Shown here: positions 22,001 through 29,596 of the stretch, in pieces
Layout of the letters: every line of letters starts with the position of its first letter
Position numbering within the stretch: position 1 is the stretch's first letter
From: Clostridiales bacterium
Lineage (GTDB): Bacteria > Bacillota > Clostridia > Monoglobales > Monoglobaceae
Assembly (NCBI GenBank): GCA_016303265.1
Contig: JAEDLZ010000010.1
Coordinates: 1-29,596, forward strand
Reading direction: 5' to 3'
DNA: 29,596 bases
Notes under the pieces: generated by a model
The model's input: the letters and a program-made list of their open reading frames with translations, nothing else
Database searches by the model: none
What the model was told of the DNA's origin: nothing
Program-made: the position numbers and the translations under genes

Positions 22001-23602
22001 AGCCATACCTGTGACTGTTGCTACCGTCTGACCGTTCAGAATGCCGAGAAGATCGGTATTTGCGTATTCAACCTCCTTAGTTTCACCAAATACTGTATAT
22101 GGCGCATATGATCCGTCTGCTCTGTTATATCTTCCTATAAATATATTGCCGTATATAGGGGATGAGAATGTGAATGTCCAACCCGGCTGAGCCCAAATAT
22201 ACTTGCTGTTTGCAGTAATAAACTTTCCGCCGTAGGATACACCCCACTTTTTCTCACGATTTACAGGGTCATACGCAATCAGAGCGGTTCCGCCTTCGGC
22301 GAAGTGTGCCCCAAAGAAAACTTCATCCTCGTACGCAAAGGCAGCTTCCGGCGGAAAATGGTCCGCAAGCCAGCCGGCGGATGTTGCCGCATTGTTCCAC
22401 GGAACTTTACCCGGTGAGTAAAAATGATAATCATAAATAGGGGAAATCCCTTCATGAGTTATACCATTGAAATAATATGTGCCGGGAGAAACCTTCTCTC
22501 CCTCATTATCTCTGCCGTCCCACTTCACTCTGACTATTTTCGTATTTATTTTTTCCTCTACAATATACTCGGAGCCCTCGTCAATCTCGAGCTCTGCTAT
22601 AAGGTTACGGACGCGGCAACCTTCCTCATCATCAACTGTAACTGTCAGATACTTCGCATTTTTATCAACCTCAAGGTCAATATTAAAGTATCCGCTAATC
22701 GGGGACTCATAATCCTTTACATAGTTTCTCTGTTCAATATGGTTTTGGTCTAAGAAAACAACATCTCCCCAAGCATTATACGCTGTCCAGAAAAAGCTAC
22801 GCGAGGATGTGCCCGCCTGGAGGTTATCCTTATAGTTTGTACCGGGCATACGGCCGGAATCATTACTCCAGTAACACTCTATACCCATTTGGATAATGTC
22901 TCCCGCCTTATAGGTTGTACCTGTCTCATAGAATATTGCACTCCTCGGGAACTTAACCTCATAGTTAACGGTATTGTTATCAACCTGTTTATCAAGAACA
23001 GCACACATTTCCATTCCTGTAACCTGTGCAGGTCTTGTACCGAGCGTACCGCCAAATTCCTTTACAACCGTAAACTTCGTGCTGCCGGGTTCCGTCAGGT
23101 ACATGATATTGTATGTTTTATTCTGTGCTTCTGCATCCAAATCGTTTAAGTACATTGAATATCTGTCTGTCAGATTATGATAAGCAAATGTTGCCCATAC
23201 ATTGTGATCGCCACGAAATCTGAGCTGGAAACAGTCGCCTCTCCAGGTGATTGAATATTCAAGTTCCGGATCGACTGTATTATTCAGCGGCGTAATATCC
23301 TTTACGATAAAGCCCAGATAAAGGTTATCATCATCATAGTTTACGCACACTTCCGCGCTGTTTGTATTCCGTGCCTCAAAATCGGGGAACATACAAATTC
23401 TTGATGACCAGTCCCACTCATCAAAGTAGCCGTCAATTTTCATTTCACCAAGAACAGGAACTGCGTACATACCCCAGTTGTTTGACGATATGTTATTTAT
23501 AAGATTCTCAGATGCAGACACCGGCACGGTTGCCAGCATCTGAACCTGGAAAATCATCACAACAAACAGCGTCAGTGCCATAAGTTTTTTAAGCGTTTTC
23601 AA
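19070..23602 (-). CDS. Large secreted protein: CBM9/DOMON-like domain, FlgD-like Ig domain, propeller core, second CBM9/DOMON-like domain
   Basis: This protein of about 1510 residues starts at TTG 23602, nine bases after AAAGGAGG; another TTG at 23608 is three bases from it, and the first ATG (23581) would remove the lysines of the signal peptide (KTLKKLMALTLFVVMIF, cleavage near VSASE). Residues ~45-290 resemble a CBM9/DOMON beta-sandwich (MKIDGYFDEWDW, NLYLGFIVKD). Residues ~300-385 resemble a FlgD-like Ig domain (VKWDGRDNEGEKVSPGTYYF). Residues ~400-1250 are propeller-like with PQQ/NHL-type strands (GKLIWSYRNDWPGVHASHM). They include one EF-hand-type loop, DLNMDGIVSRDE, at residue ~883. 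Residues ~1270-1510 repeat the CBM9/DOMON pattern (FKLDGASDDWEGY, NLYAIFEVSDESPMV, YTIEAKISWNAIGY). Carbohydrate binding is plausible from the family; no hydrolase domain is recognised and no anchor is visible. Confidence 0.85.
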   Translation of the reverse strand: MKTLKKLMALTLFVVMIFQVQMLATVPVSASENLINNISSNNWGMYAVPVLGEMKIDGYFDEWDWSSRICMFPDFEARNTNSAEVCVNYDDDNLYLGFIVKDITPLNNTVDPELEYSITWRGDCFQLRFRGDHNVWATFAYHNLTDRYSMYLNDLDAEAQNKTYNIMYLTEPGSTKFTVVKEFGGTLGTRPAQVTGMEMCAVLDKQVDNNTVNYEVKFPRSAIFYETGTTYKAGDIIQMGIECYWSNDSGRMPGTNYKDNLQAGTSSRSFFWTAYNAWGDVVFLDQNHIEQRNYVKDYESPISGYFNIDLEVDKNAKYLTVTVDDEEGCRVRNLIAELEIDEGSEYIVEEKINTKIVRVKWDGRDNEGEKVSPGTYYFNGITHEGISPIYDYHFYSPGKVPWNNAATSAGWLADHFPPEAAFAYEDEVFFGAHFAEGGTALIAYDPVNREKKWGVSYGGKFITANSKYIWAQPGWTFTFSSPIYGNIFIGRYNRADGSYAPYTVFGETKEVEYANTDLLGILNGQTVATVTGMAANEEVLAIATGDNSTTGTVKGATLYPMATAKYKNYISGISLLRHDDMHVYKRIAVEDIGQIAFSKDYKHLYAVSGNKIVEVNIASGEVTDVNLKLGDAVLGPMTVDNDGNIVIFDKGDDCQVKAYSAKTGDLVYTIGKKGGRSYDGEWDETGFIKQVSSITCGYEDRIWVVECFENPRRISEWSRDGELLYDMIGNAQYSCMGASIHQQDPTLAYYMASEMKIDIENNTYKMNKVLYIPDAEKHEMFPIDAGYGIEYFSSDASGEMHNYVWCNQTLYIEGEDGRYRPCFKVGTLSDFFDFTKSDTSNSIDINTEALYQNYDRQKAREYEAYWGRVFSGYSGSDTYIWNDLNMDGIVSRDECDIYPSYSDYYSTYDSPLYTSTGALLKNGSTQLYASDAQGKTRSEFFYDAYVYDENNNLVSIFKTQEDEIARPDDVADIDATVGLWENYWQKTGVASTSYQYYYTGPPVIPYQAYWDQRVTTDTLEWSGYMTRPTNAIGIWSPVEFSENGAPIYKLEGCKLLENISAASSILFEDSDIVFATPTQTRNTYMDDAVKGYDKNTGKLIWSYRNDWPGVHASHMSGMQAPYGVLNGTLKNLGTFYNSEGDQYTVIRGNYGCNYIITTDGYYVATLMQDSRTVATALPADLTPGDDMNGFSGGGEPFGGNGSTQSDGGSRFVIATGGRVPIVVRIEGMDTIKHIKTVPFKATLKELEKCYAWVEPKEEGTGIVTGEETGYEIKYAAKGFKLDGASDDWEGYKALHISVDGTAEYADARLAWNEENLYAIFEVSDESPMVNGANEYVRLFKGGDVCDINLSETSNASSTPADGDIRIMLSKFKGEPIAVLFKQKDSKKTGTEEAQFSSPVRTVDYDTVKILSDAEVVINYTDTGYTIEAKISWNAIGYATPSTNSVMRGDLGIITGDSEGTLNLARIYYFNKDTGLTNDIPGEASTYPGKWGGITFSSDDPSEAYWAMFGE

Positions 23603-23640
23603 TGTCAAACTCCTCCTTTCAATTATCCGGAAATCATTAT

Positions 23641-26553
23641 TTAGTCAGTAACAATTACGCCGTATGCCATTTTGCCGTCCTTTACTCTGAGTAAAACTGT
23701 CTGTCCCGGTTCTAAATTCCAGTAGGAGGACTTCCAGACTGTTTCGGAGCTCTTTTCATACATATTGAATGTGCCTGAAGAATAAATAAGTGTAAGTATC
23801 CTATCCTCCCCTGCCGAATTCTTTGTCTTGAATACATAATAAGGGTTATTCTTATAAATGAGCTGTCCGATTAAAAACGACTCTGTTGTGCCCGGGTTCG
23901 TTGTTATGTCAACATCGCCTACACTTCTGGTATTGTTCCACCATCTGTACTCGCCGTCTACATAGCCGTTATTTGTGATGCCATTTCCCTTTGCCGTACA
24001 AATACATACAAATCGGTTTGCCTTGGAACTGTCATTTCCGTACCCTACCTGGATTACATCGCCCTTTTCAAGGTTACCCAATGTATAATGCCCCTGTCCG
24101 TAAAGGTTTGCCGTATCTACATTATATACCTTATCCTCAAAAACGATACTTGTAGCATCTGACATTGTAATAGTATATACGGGCATACCGTCGCTGTTTG
24201 TTCCTGTTTCCTCAACGGTATCTACAACATAATATGTACTGCCAACAGTAATACTTGTAAGCGTATACGGGTTCTGTTCGGTTATTTCATCCTCTGTGTC
24301 CTGTGTAATAAGAACGATTGCGCCCGGCTTTCTTACCCCTACATAATCCTCAAGAATTGTTGAATCGTACACATAAATATCTGTTGTTTTCACAAGGCCC
24401 GAAAGGCTTGTTCTGGAGTCATAATATTTATAAAGACTTTCTTTTTCCCTTTCAAAGGGTATCCAGAATACAGGGACGGTTGAATCAAGAAGAATATAGT
24501 TACCCTCAACCATATATGATGTACTGTCATATGTCCAGGATGTTGTATCAAAATAGTCAAGGGAGAATTCAGGAACAGGTGTTCCCGGTACTCTCAATGT
24601 CCCTCCGGTTGTGTCAACAGCTTTATCTATCTGCGTAACTACTCCGTTATTTCTTGTGAAGCTTACAAGCTGCGGCTCAAATACATTATTTGAGTTATAG
24701 AAATGCGGTGCAAGCTCTTCGCCGTCAGATAAACGCCTTCCGTTAACTCTTGCGTTTTCCTCAACCGGGAAGATGTTCATAACTCCGTACTGGCAGTATA
24801 TCTTAACCTTATTTGTCTTATCAAGACCGCCGTCAGAGACTGCTTTAACAAGGTATCCGTACTCTGTTATTGCTGTAAGAGTTGAAGTCATAGCAGCAAT
24901 TTCGCCTCTTGAGTCAAGAACAAACTGGCAGGTGCTGCCCTTGGTGGGTTTCGCCGCCTGGAAGTGCCCCGCCTCCAATGCCGCCATATATTCATCCGAA
25001 AGGTCATATTTTTCGTCTACAACTGTGTATTCATCGTTTCCGACTGAATTAACCTTACCTTCAAGAATCTTCTTGGATACATCAATTATACCGGATTCCC
25101 CGTCCTTACAAAGCATAATTTCAAGAACTTCCCATTCGCTCAGATAATCCGTTGTAATCTCTGCCCCATAACGATAGAGAAGTATTTTTTTGTCGTTGGC
25201 AGGAACTTCAAGCTCGCCATGACCATACTTAAATCTAATCGTATCGCTTGTTGCTACATCAACCAGTCTTTGAACGGAATTCTTAATAAATACATAATCA
25301 TACTTACCGTCACGATTATTATCGATGGCTCTGACGCTGCCTCGTTCAGGCTTTAAGTCTGCATTCGTTACAGAATTGTCAACCTTACCGTTATAGAACA
25401 CAATGGCATTGGCAATATTTATGGAATTTCTGTTATCATTTTCATCCCAATATTCCAAGGTGCTCGTATTTGTTCCGTCATATATATCTTCGTCAATAAC
25501 TTCAACAATCTTGTTATATCCCTCTAAGGGATTAACAAATATAACCTCTGCGTCCTTTGTTAAGCTTCTGTCCTCTGAGGAGTACTTTACATAGAAATAT
25601 ACTCTTTGACCGAGAAGCGCCTCCTCGTCAAATTCTGCGTATCTTCCAATATTGTACTCAACGCCGTCAATTTCCATTGCATAAAGGTCATCGTTGCCTT
25701 CCAGTCTTCTTGTATAGGAAGTACCTGTTACAACGCCCTTATACTTTACAACATCAAATCTGTCTTCAATAAAGAGATTCTCTCCCGATGTAATCGATAT
25801 TGATGCCTTTGTGCTTAAATTTGTTTCTGCAACAGTTGAGTTAAGAGCATTGAATAAAAGCTGAACAAGCTCTTTCATTGTAACATTTTCCGTATAGCCT
25901 ATCGTAACATTGTCTGTAAGCTTAATGCTCTTCGCAACGGCAATATATCCCTGAGGATACCCGCCTCTGTACTGTGCAAGCGTACCGTAATCGAGAGCGC
26001 CTACCAGAATTTTGAGGGCTTCCTGATATGAAATGGTATTCTCCGGATTAAATGTCGTATCGGAAGTACCGTGGATAAGACCCATAACGGTAGCAGTTGA
26101 AATATCATTATAATACTCATAGTCCGTCGGAACATCATAATAATATGTGTTCTCTCCGTCAACCGCCGCATTTGCGTTAATGTTAAGTAACTGAAGCATA
26201 TAGCGAACAAACTGCGCTCTTGTAACTTCATCGAGCATATTTTCTTCGTTTGCGTCGCTCATGATTTCAAGGCTCTTCAAAAGCCCTATTTCCTCAAGCA
26301 TACCGTCGTAAACAGCCTTTGACTTTGCAAGCTTTTCGCTTGCAAGATTTGCCTCCTCATCAACCGCTTCTGCACTTTCATCAACAAGCGCTTCAGTTTC
26401 CTCCGCTACGGTTTCTTCCGCCGCGGTTTCCTCCGCTACAGTTTCTTCCGCTACAGCAGCTGAATCTGTTTCATCAGCGAAAACAGTCATGCTGAACGAA
26501 GTTCCGAGTATAAGTGTCAAAGAAAGCAACCATGCAATAATTCTTTTACTCAT
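23641..26553 (-). CDS. S-layer-like protein with three N-terminal SLH repeats (970 aa)
   Basis: The protein has a signal peptide (MSKRIIAWLLSLTLILGTSF, cleavage near VFADE), then an acidic Glu/Val/Ala repeat (residues ~28-65). Three SLH domains follow at about residues 85-260, marked by VTRAQFVRYMLQLL, then GLIHGTSDTTFNPENTISYQEALKIL, and VTMKELVQLLFNAL. SLH domains bind pyruvylated wall polysaccharide, so this protein is wall-attached. The remaining 700 residues are beta-rich and unassigned, with a DNNRDGKYDYVFI segment often seen in clostridial SLH proteins and several TVYxVDT-like strand repeats. ATG at 26553 follows AGGAGGAG. It lies 18 bases after the other SLH gene and 38 bases before the TTG start of the 1510-residue gene, so the set is one operon. 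A structural surface-layer role is likely. Confidence 0.9.
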   Translation of the reverse strand: MSKRIIAWLLSLTLILGTSFSMTVFADETDSAAVAEETVAEETAAEETVAEETEALVDESAEAVDEEANLASEKLAKSKAVYDGMLEEIGLLKSLEIMSDANEENMLDEVTRAQFVRYMLQLLNINANAAVDGENTYYYDVPTDYEYYNDISTATVMGLIHGTSDTTFNPENTISYQEALKILVGALDYGTLAQYRGGYPQGYIAVAKSIKLTDNVTIGYTENVTMKELVQLLFNALNSTVAETNLSTKASISITSGENLFIEDRFDVVKYKGVVTGTSYTRRLEGNDDLYAMEIDGVEYNIGRYAEFDEEALLGQRVYFYVKYSSEDRSLTKDAEVIFVNPLEGYNKIVEVIDEDIYDGTNTSTLEYWDENDNRNSINIANAIVFYNGKVDNSVTNADLKPERGSVRAIDNNRDGKYDYVFIKNSVQRLVDVATSDTIRFKYGHGELEVPANDKKILLYRYGAEITTDYLSEWEVLEIMLCKDGESGIIDVSKKILEGKVNSVGNDEYTVVDEKYDLSDEYMAALEAGHFQAAKPTKGSTCQFVLDSRGEIAAMTSTLTAITEYGYLVKAVSDGGLDKTNKVKIYCQYGVMNIFPVEENARVNGRRLSDGEELAPHFYNSNNVFEPQLVSFTRNNGVVTQIDKAVDTTGGTLRVPGTPVPEFSLDYFDTTSWTYDSTSYMVEGNYILLDSTVPVFWIPFEREKESLYKYYDSRTSLSGLVKTTDIYVYDSTILEDYVGVRKPGAIVLITQDTEDEITEQNPYTLTSITVGSTYYVVDTVEETGTNSDGMPVYTITMSDATSIVFEDKVYNVDTANLYGQGHYTLGNLEKGDVIQVGYGNDSSKANRFVCICTAKGNGITNNGYVDGEYRWWNNTRSVGDVDITTNPGTTESFLIGQLIYKNNPYYVFKTKNSAGEDRILTLIYSSGTFNMYEKSSETVWKSSYWNLEPGQTVLLRVKDGKMAYGVIVTD
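26396..26455. repeat. Four tandem 15-bp units within the SLH gene
   Basis: Units at 26396, 26411, 26426 and 26441 read GTTTCCTCCGCTACG with small changes. They encode repeats of the type VAEET/AAEET just after the signal peptide. Such in-frame repeats can vary in number by slippage without breaking the gene. Confidence 0.85.
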
Positions 26554-26571
26554 TTTTTCTCCTCCTGCTAT

Positions 26572-29500
26572 TTATATGTTAAGTAATTCATAAACAACCT
26601 TAGCCGCCATAGCACGCGTACAGGTTTCCTTCGGAGCATACATATTATCTCCGACGCCGTTTATTACGCCTGCCTTCTGCATTGCGGATATTGCATCCGA
26701 TGCATATCCGGAAATATCTGCGTCATCTGCAAACAGCTGCCCCTCTACCTTCTCCGGAAGAGCTCTTCCCGCAATATTCGCAGCGCGGTATGCAAATGTC
26801 GCCATCTCTTCTCTCGTCATTTCTCTTCCTATTCCGAAGTTGGTTCCGTCGCCGCCTGTAAGACCGCATTTTTCAGCAGCTGCAATATATTTATAATACC
26901 ATTCGCCGCTTTCCACATCTTTAAATGTGCACACTGCCGTTTCGTCCTCAAGCCCGAATGCAATAATGAGCATCTTCACGAACTGTTCTCTTGTTACATT
27001 GTCTTCCGGGCGGAATTCCGTTCTTGTTATTCCCGTCAGAATACCCTTATCCGCAAGGTCAAAGATTGCGGTCTGCGCCCACTCAACATTACCCAAATCT
27101 CTGAATGAAACTTCTTCCGGGTTATAAACAAGGTCAGGGTCGACCGGAGTTGCATCAACGGTATCAATAGGTACTTCATATTTACTGTCGATTCCGCCGC
27201 CGCCGACTTTGGTACTCGTTGTACTCTTTTCTTCGTTCGCCTTGGTTATCGCAGATCTAAGTCTGCCTTCTACCTGCGAAAGAGATTCTATGTTTCCGCC
27301 GGCAATAAAGTATTTGTTTACTGTAGAAATCTTCTTATTTGATTTGTATGCATTCCATACAGAATCGGAAATTTCCATAAGGTCTTTATATTTTTCCAAT
27401 GTTCCGTACAGAGATGCAATCGATGCATCATTGATTTCTTTCTTTGCGTTTTCAATATCCTGCTCATTTTTAAGAGCGGCACTTTTACTCTTATATACTT
27501 CCGCAAGAGTGCTTCTGTCGCCCGACTGAATTATTGCGAGCACATCCGCCATAACCTCAAGCTTTCTGCTGTTTGTAAGCTGTACAAAGTTGATGTCGTC
27601 AAGGTTTACGCCCAATTCGCGGGAGAACTGCCTATTATCTTCAAGATAATCAAGAAGCTCCTGCGCTGTTGTTACATTATTTTCAAGATACGCTACATGA
27701 TTGTCAAAGACTTCCGTATCCATAAGAGTTATGCTTTCGGAAACACTGTTGTTCCCGCCCATCATCGCATTTACATTTACATCATAAACGCGCTGACCGC
27801 TCATTGAATCGTCTGCGTAGGAATATACAAATTCAAACCTTCCGTTCTCGTCACAAACAGTTTCCTGAACATCATATACAAAACCGTCAACAGAAATTAC
27901 CATTAAAACCGGACGGGGACCATCACACTCAATATTTCCGGCAATGCTTATAATCTTGTTATTTGCATCAATTTCGGGTGTGTCATATGTAATTCCGGCA
28001 AACTTACCCGTAACCGTCGGGGATTCAGGCTCACTCAAAACTCCGCCGGCATAGCTATACGCAACCGTAACCGGCGCATTTTCGTCAACCATATAAAGCT
28101 TAATCGTCCAGTTATCATTTTCTACATCAGACGATAAAATCTCAAACACCACATCTTCGCTCTCACCGTAGGAAATTGTGACCTCCTGTTCCGAAATCAT
28201 AATCGGCATTTCATCTTCATCATATAATACGGCAATCGCTTTTATATCCTCTGTATGAAGCGCGGGCGCATACTTATTCGTATTATTAGTTATTGACGCA
28301 TAGAATTCGCCACCGTCTGTGTATCCCGCCTCATCAACCGTTACGGGGAGCACAGTACTTACCGTATAGTCAAAGTGTTTTGAATATCCGTCCATATATA
28401 CATCCGCTGAATGTTCACCGTTTTCAGCCATATCGATTGTATAACTCCAAACACCGTTATAAACCGGAACGGTAACCTCTATTTCCTCGTCAATCACAAC
28501 ATTAACCTCGTCGGATTCACTGTTATATCCGTAAAGGCGAACAGGCATATTGCCGTCATTTACAAATATATTTGCAAACTGAGCTTTTTCTGTAGTTTCC
28601 ATCATACCTATTGCTTTTCCCAAGGTGTCTGCGTAATAATATTTATTACCGTAATACACTAATGAAGAAAGCGTGTTGGAAAGGTATATGCCCGAACGAA
28701 GCTCAAGGGTTTTTATGAAGTTGTACGGGATACTTCCCGGATTGCTTATGTCATAAACCGCAGCACGGGTTGCCACCCCTTTATATAACGCCACAAGATA
28801 GTTTCCTACGCACACTGCATCCATAGCTATATCGTAAGAGCCTATAGGTGTAACAAGCTTCGACCCTATCGCCCTCGGATTTGTTATATCGGAAACGGAA
28901 ACAGAAATTAAAACATTCTGACCGGTCGTCGTCCCTGTCATAACATACAAATTTTTGTTATCGCCGTCTATTGCAATAATACCGCTTTCATAGCATACAT
29001 CATTGGTAACATACACAAACTGTTTCTGTTCCCCATTTACATCAACGGCAAATATAATACCGTTATTCACAATATCATTTTCGCTGCACTCAAAAACATC
29101 TACCAGCGCACTGATAACATCTGCTGAGAACATGAGCTTAACCGTACTCACATCTTTATCTGCATCATAATCTATATCTACCATAAGATACTCTGTATTC
29201 TCTACATCAAGGAAAGCACTGAGCGGAACATATTCCGTTTCGTCAACCCTCGCAACATAGAGTTCGAGATCCCGGATTTCATCCATAGTTATTTCTCCCG
29301 CAACTTCAAACTGGGTCTGAAGTCCTGACGCCTTGTTCTGCAATATCTGACCGGAACTAACCTCTAATGTTTCAAGGTTGACCGTATTAACGAAAAGCGT
29401 CTTTTTCGGAAGCAAAAGTTCATCATTATAAGTCATGCAGTAAGCGTACTTACTGTCAATTTTAACCGTATTCCAGAAATACTGGTATTCACCGATTACC

Positions 29501-29596
29501 GAATATTCAATTCCGAGCTGCTCAAGTCCTGCCCATTTAAGAGAGGGATATTCATATTCAATATCTTCAAGATTCTCCAGCGGCATTTTCCACATA
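26572..29596 (-). CDS. Large surface protein with three C-terminal SLH repeats, N-terminus outside window
   Basis: At least 1007 residues are visible; the frame is open at the right edge and no ribosome site is seen, so the start is beyond the window. The first ~340 residues include LVIVD-like propeller repeats (GNYLVALYKGVATRAAVYDISNP, YYGNKYYYADTLGKAIGMM). Residues ~347-415 are an Ig-like domain matching that of the 864- and 747-residue proteins (MPVRLYG, then NGVWSYTIDMAENGEH). Two more beta domains follow, then a helical stretch at ~640-800, a Thr/Ser/Gly linker, and three SLH domains at ~830-1007 (NVTREQFVKMLIIAFGL; MTREEMATFAYRAANIAG; CTRAMAAKVVYELL). The protein is therefore wall-anchored by its C-terminus. 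It lies 18 bases upstream of the other SLH gene. It looks like the anchored relative of the two soluble propeller proteins. Confidence 0.9.
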   Translation of the reverse strand, partial: MWKMPLENLEDIEYEYPSLKWAGLEQLGIEYSVIGEYQYFWNTVKIDSKYAYCMTYNDELLLPKKTLFVNTVNLETLEVSSGQILQNKASGLQTQFEVAGEITMDEIRDLELYVARVDETEYVPLSAFLDVENTEYLMVDIDYDADKDVSTVKLMFSADVISALVDVFECSENDIVNNGIIFAVDVNGEQKQFVYVTNDVCYESGIIAIDGDNKNLYVMTGTTTGQNVLISVSVSDITNPRAIGSKLVTPIGSYDIAMDAVCVGNYLVALYKGVATRAAVYDISNPGSIPYNFIKTLELRSGIYLSNTLSSLVYYGNKYYYADTLGKAIGMMETTEKAQFANIFVNDGNMPVRLYGYNSESDEVNVVIDEEIEVTVPVYNGVWSYTIDMAENGEHSADVYMDGYSKHFDYTVSTVLPVTVDEAGYTDGGEFYASITNNTNKYAPALHTEDIKAIAVLYDEDEMPIMISEQEVTISYGESEDVVFEILSSDVENDNWTIKLYMVDENAPVTVAYSYAGGVLSEPESPTVTGKFAGITYDTPEIDANNKIISIAGNIECDGPRPVLMVISVDGFVYDVQETVCDENGRFEFVYSYADDSMSGQRVYDVNVNAMMGGNNSVSESITLMDTEVFDNHVAYLENNVTTAQELLDYLEDNRQFSRELGVNLDDINFVQLTNSRKLEVMADVLAIIQSGDRSTLAEVYKSKSAALKNEQDIENAKKEINDASIASLYGTLEKYKDLMEISDSVWNAYKSNKKISTVNKYFIAGGNIESLSQVEGRLRSAITKANEEKSTTSTKVGGGGIDSKYEVPIDTVDATPVDPDLVYNPEEVSFRDLGNVEWAQTAIFDLADKGILTGITRTEFRPEDNVTREQFVKMLIIAFGLEDETAVCTFKDVESGEWYYKYIAAAEKCGLTGGDGTNFGIGREMTREEMATFAYRAANIAGRALPEKVEGQLFADDADISGYASDAISAMQKAGVINGVGDNMYAPKETCTRAMAAKVVYELLNI

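Noticed and set aside
26396..26455. A CRISPR-like repeat array
   Set aside because: The 15-bp units are directly adjacent without spacers and are in frame in a coding sequence.

Overview
The window reads as part of the genome of an anaerobic, fermentative, endospore-forming Firmicute of the Clostridia type. The evidence is an electron-bifurcating-type [FeFe] hydrogenase operon, an alpha/beta-type small acid-soluble spore protein, a CwlD-like cortex amidase, S-layer-homology (SLH) surface proteins, Gram-positive Shine-Dalgarno sites (AGGAGG) and low-to-medium GC. Nothing marks it as plasmid, phage or insertion-sequence DNA; no CRISPR array or transposase was seen. I cannot name the species.

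Region 1 (1-6240, minus strand) is a nine-gene hydrogenase operon cut off at the left edge. It runs hydC/nuoE-like, DRTGG protein, small HATPase, a sensory-type [FeFe] hydrogenase (HydS-like), second DRTGG protein, PHP phosphoesterase, second HATPase, HndB-like [2Fe-2S] protein, then hydB/nuoF (partial). The flavin/diaphorase subunits of a HydABC hydrogenase surround what looks like a complete H2-sensing and signalling module. The hydrogenase-like protein keeps the H-cluster cysteines, but the proton-relay Cys is Ala and both active-site Met positions are Ser.

Region 2 (6375-6528, plus strand) is a tRNA-Gly(GCC) gene with a perfect consensus promoter and its own terminator. It is followed by a structured, repeat-containing intergenic stretch, an unrecognised four-helix membrane protein, and cwlD. 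The cwlD ribosome-binding site lies inside a terminator-like hairpin.

Region 3 (8092-12150, minus strand) is a tight operon, rhaB - comEA-like - yesL-like (DUF624) - nitroreductase - truA, with short overlaps and a recognisable promoter upstream of rhaB. It converges on cwlD with no bases between the stop codons. A monocistronic spore-protein gene with its own terminator lies upstream.

Region 4 (12685-29596, minus strand) is a roughly 17 kb surface-protein locus. From upstream to downstream it holds a large protein with three C-terminal SLH repeats (N-terminus outside the window), a protein with three N-terminal SLH repeats, a 1510-residue secreted protein with two CBM9/DOMON-like domains around a propeller-like core, two paralogous secreted propeller proteins (864 and 747 residues), and a cytosolic GH29 alpha-L-fucosidase. 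The three secreted proteins carry no visible anchor of their own. The arrangement suggests two wall-bound scaffolds plus three exported partners, possibly concerned with glycan binding. That role is inference. GC-rich or long perfect hairpins without U-tracts separate the downstream genes and may set their relative expression.
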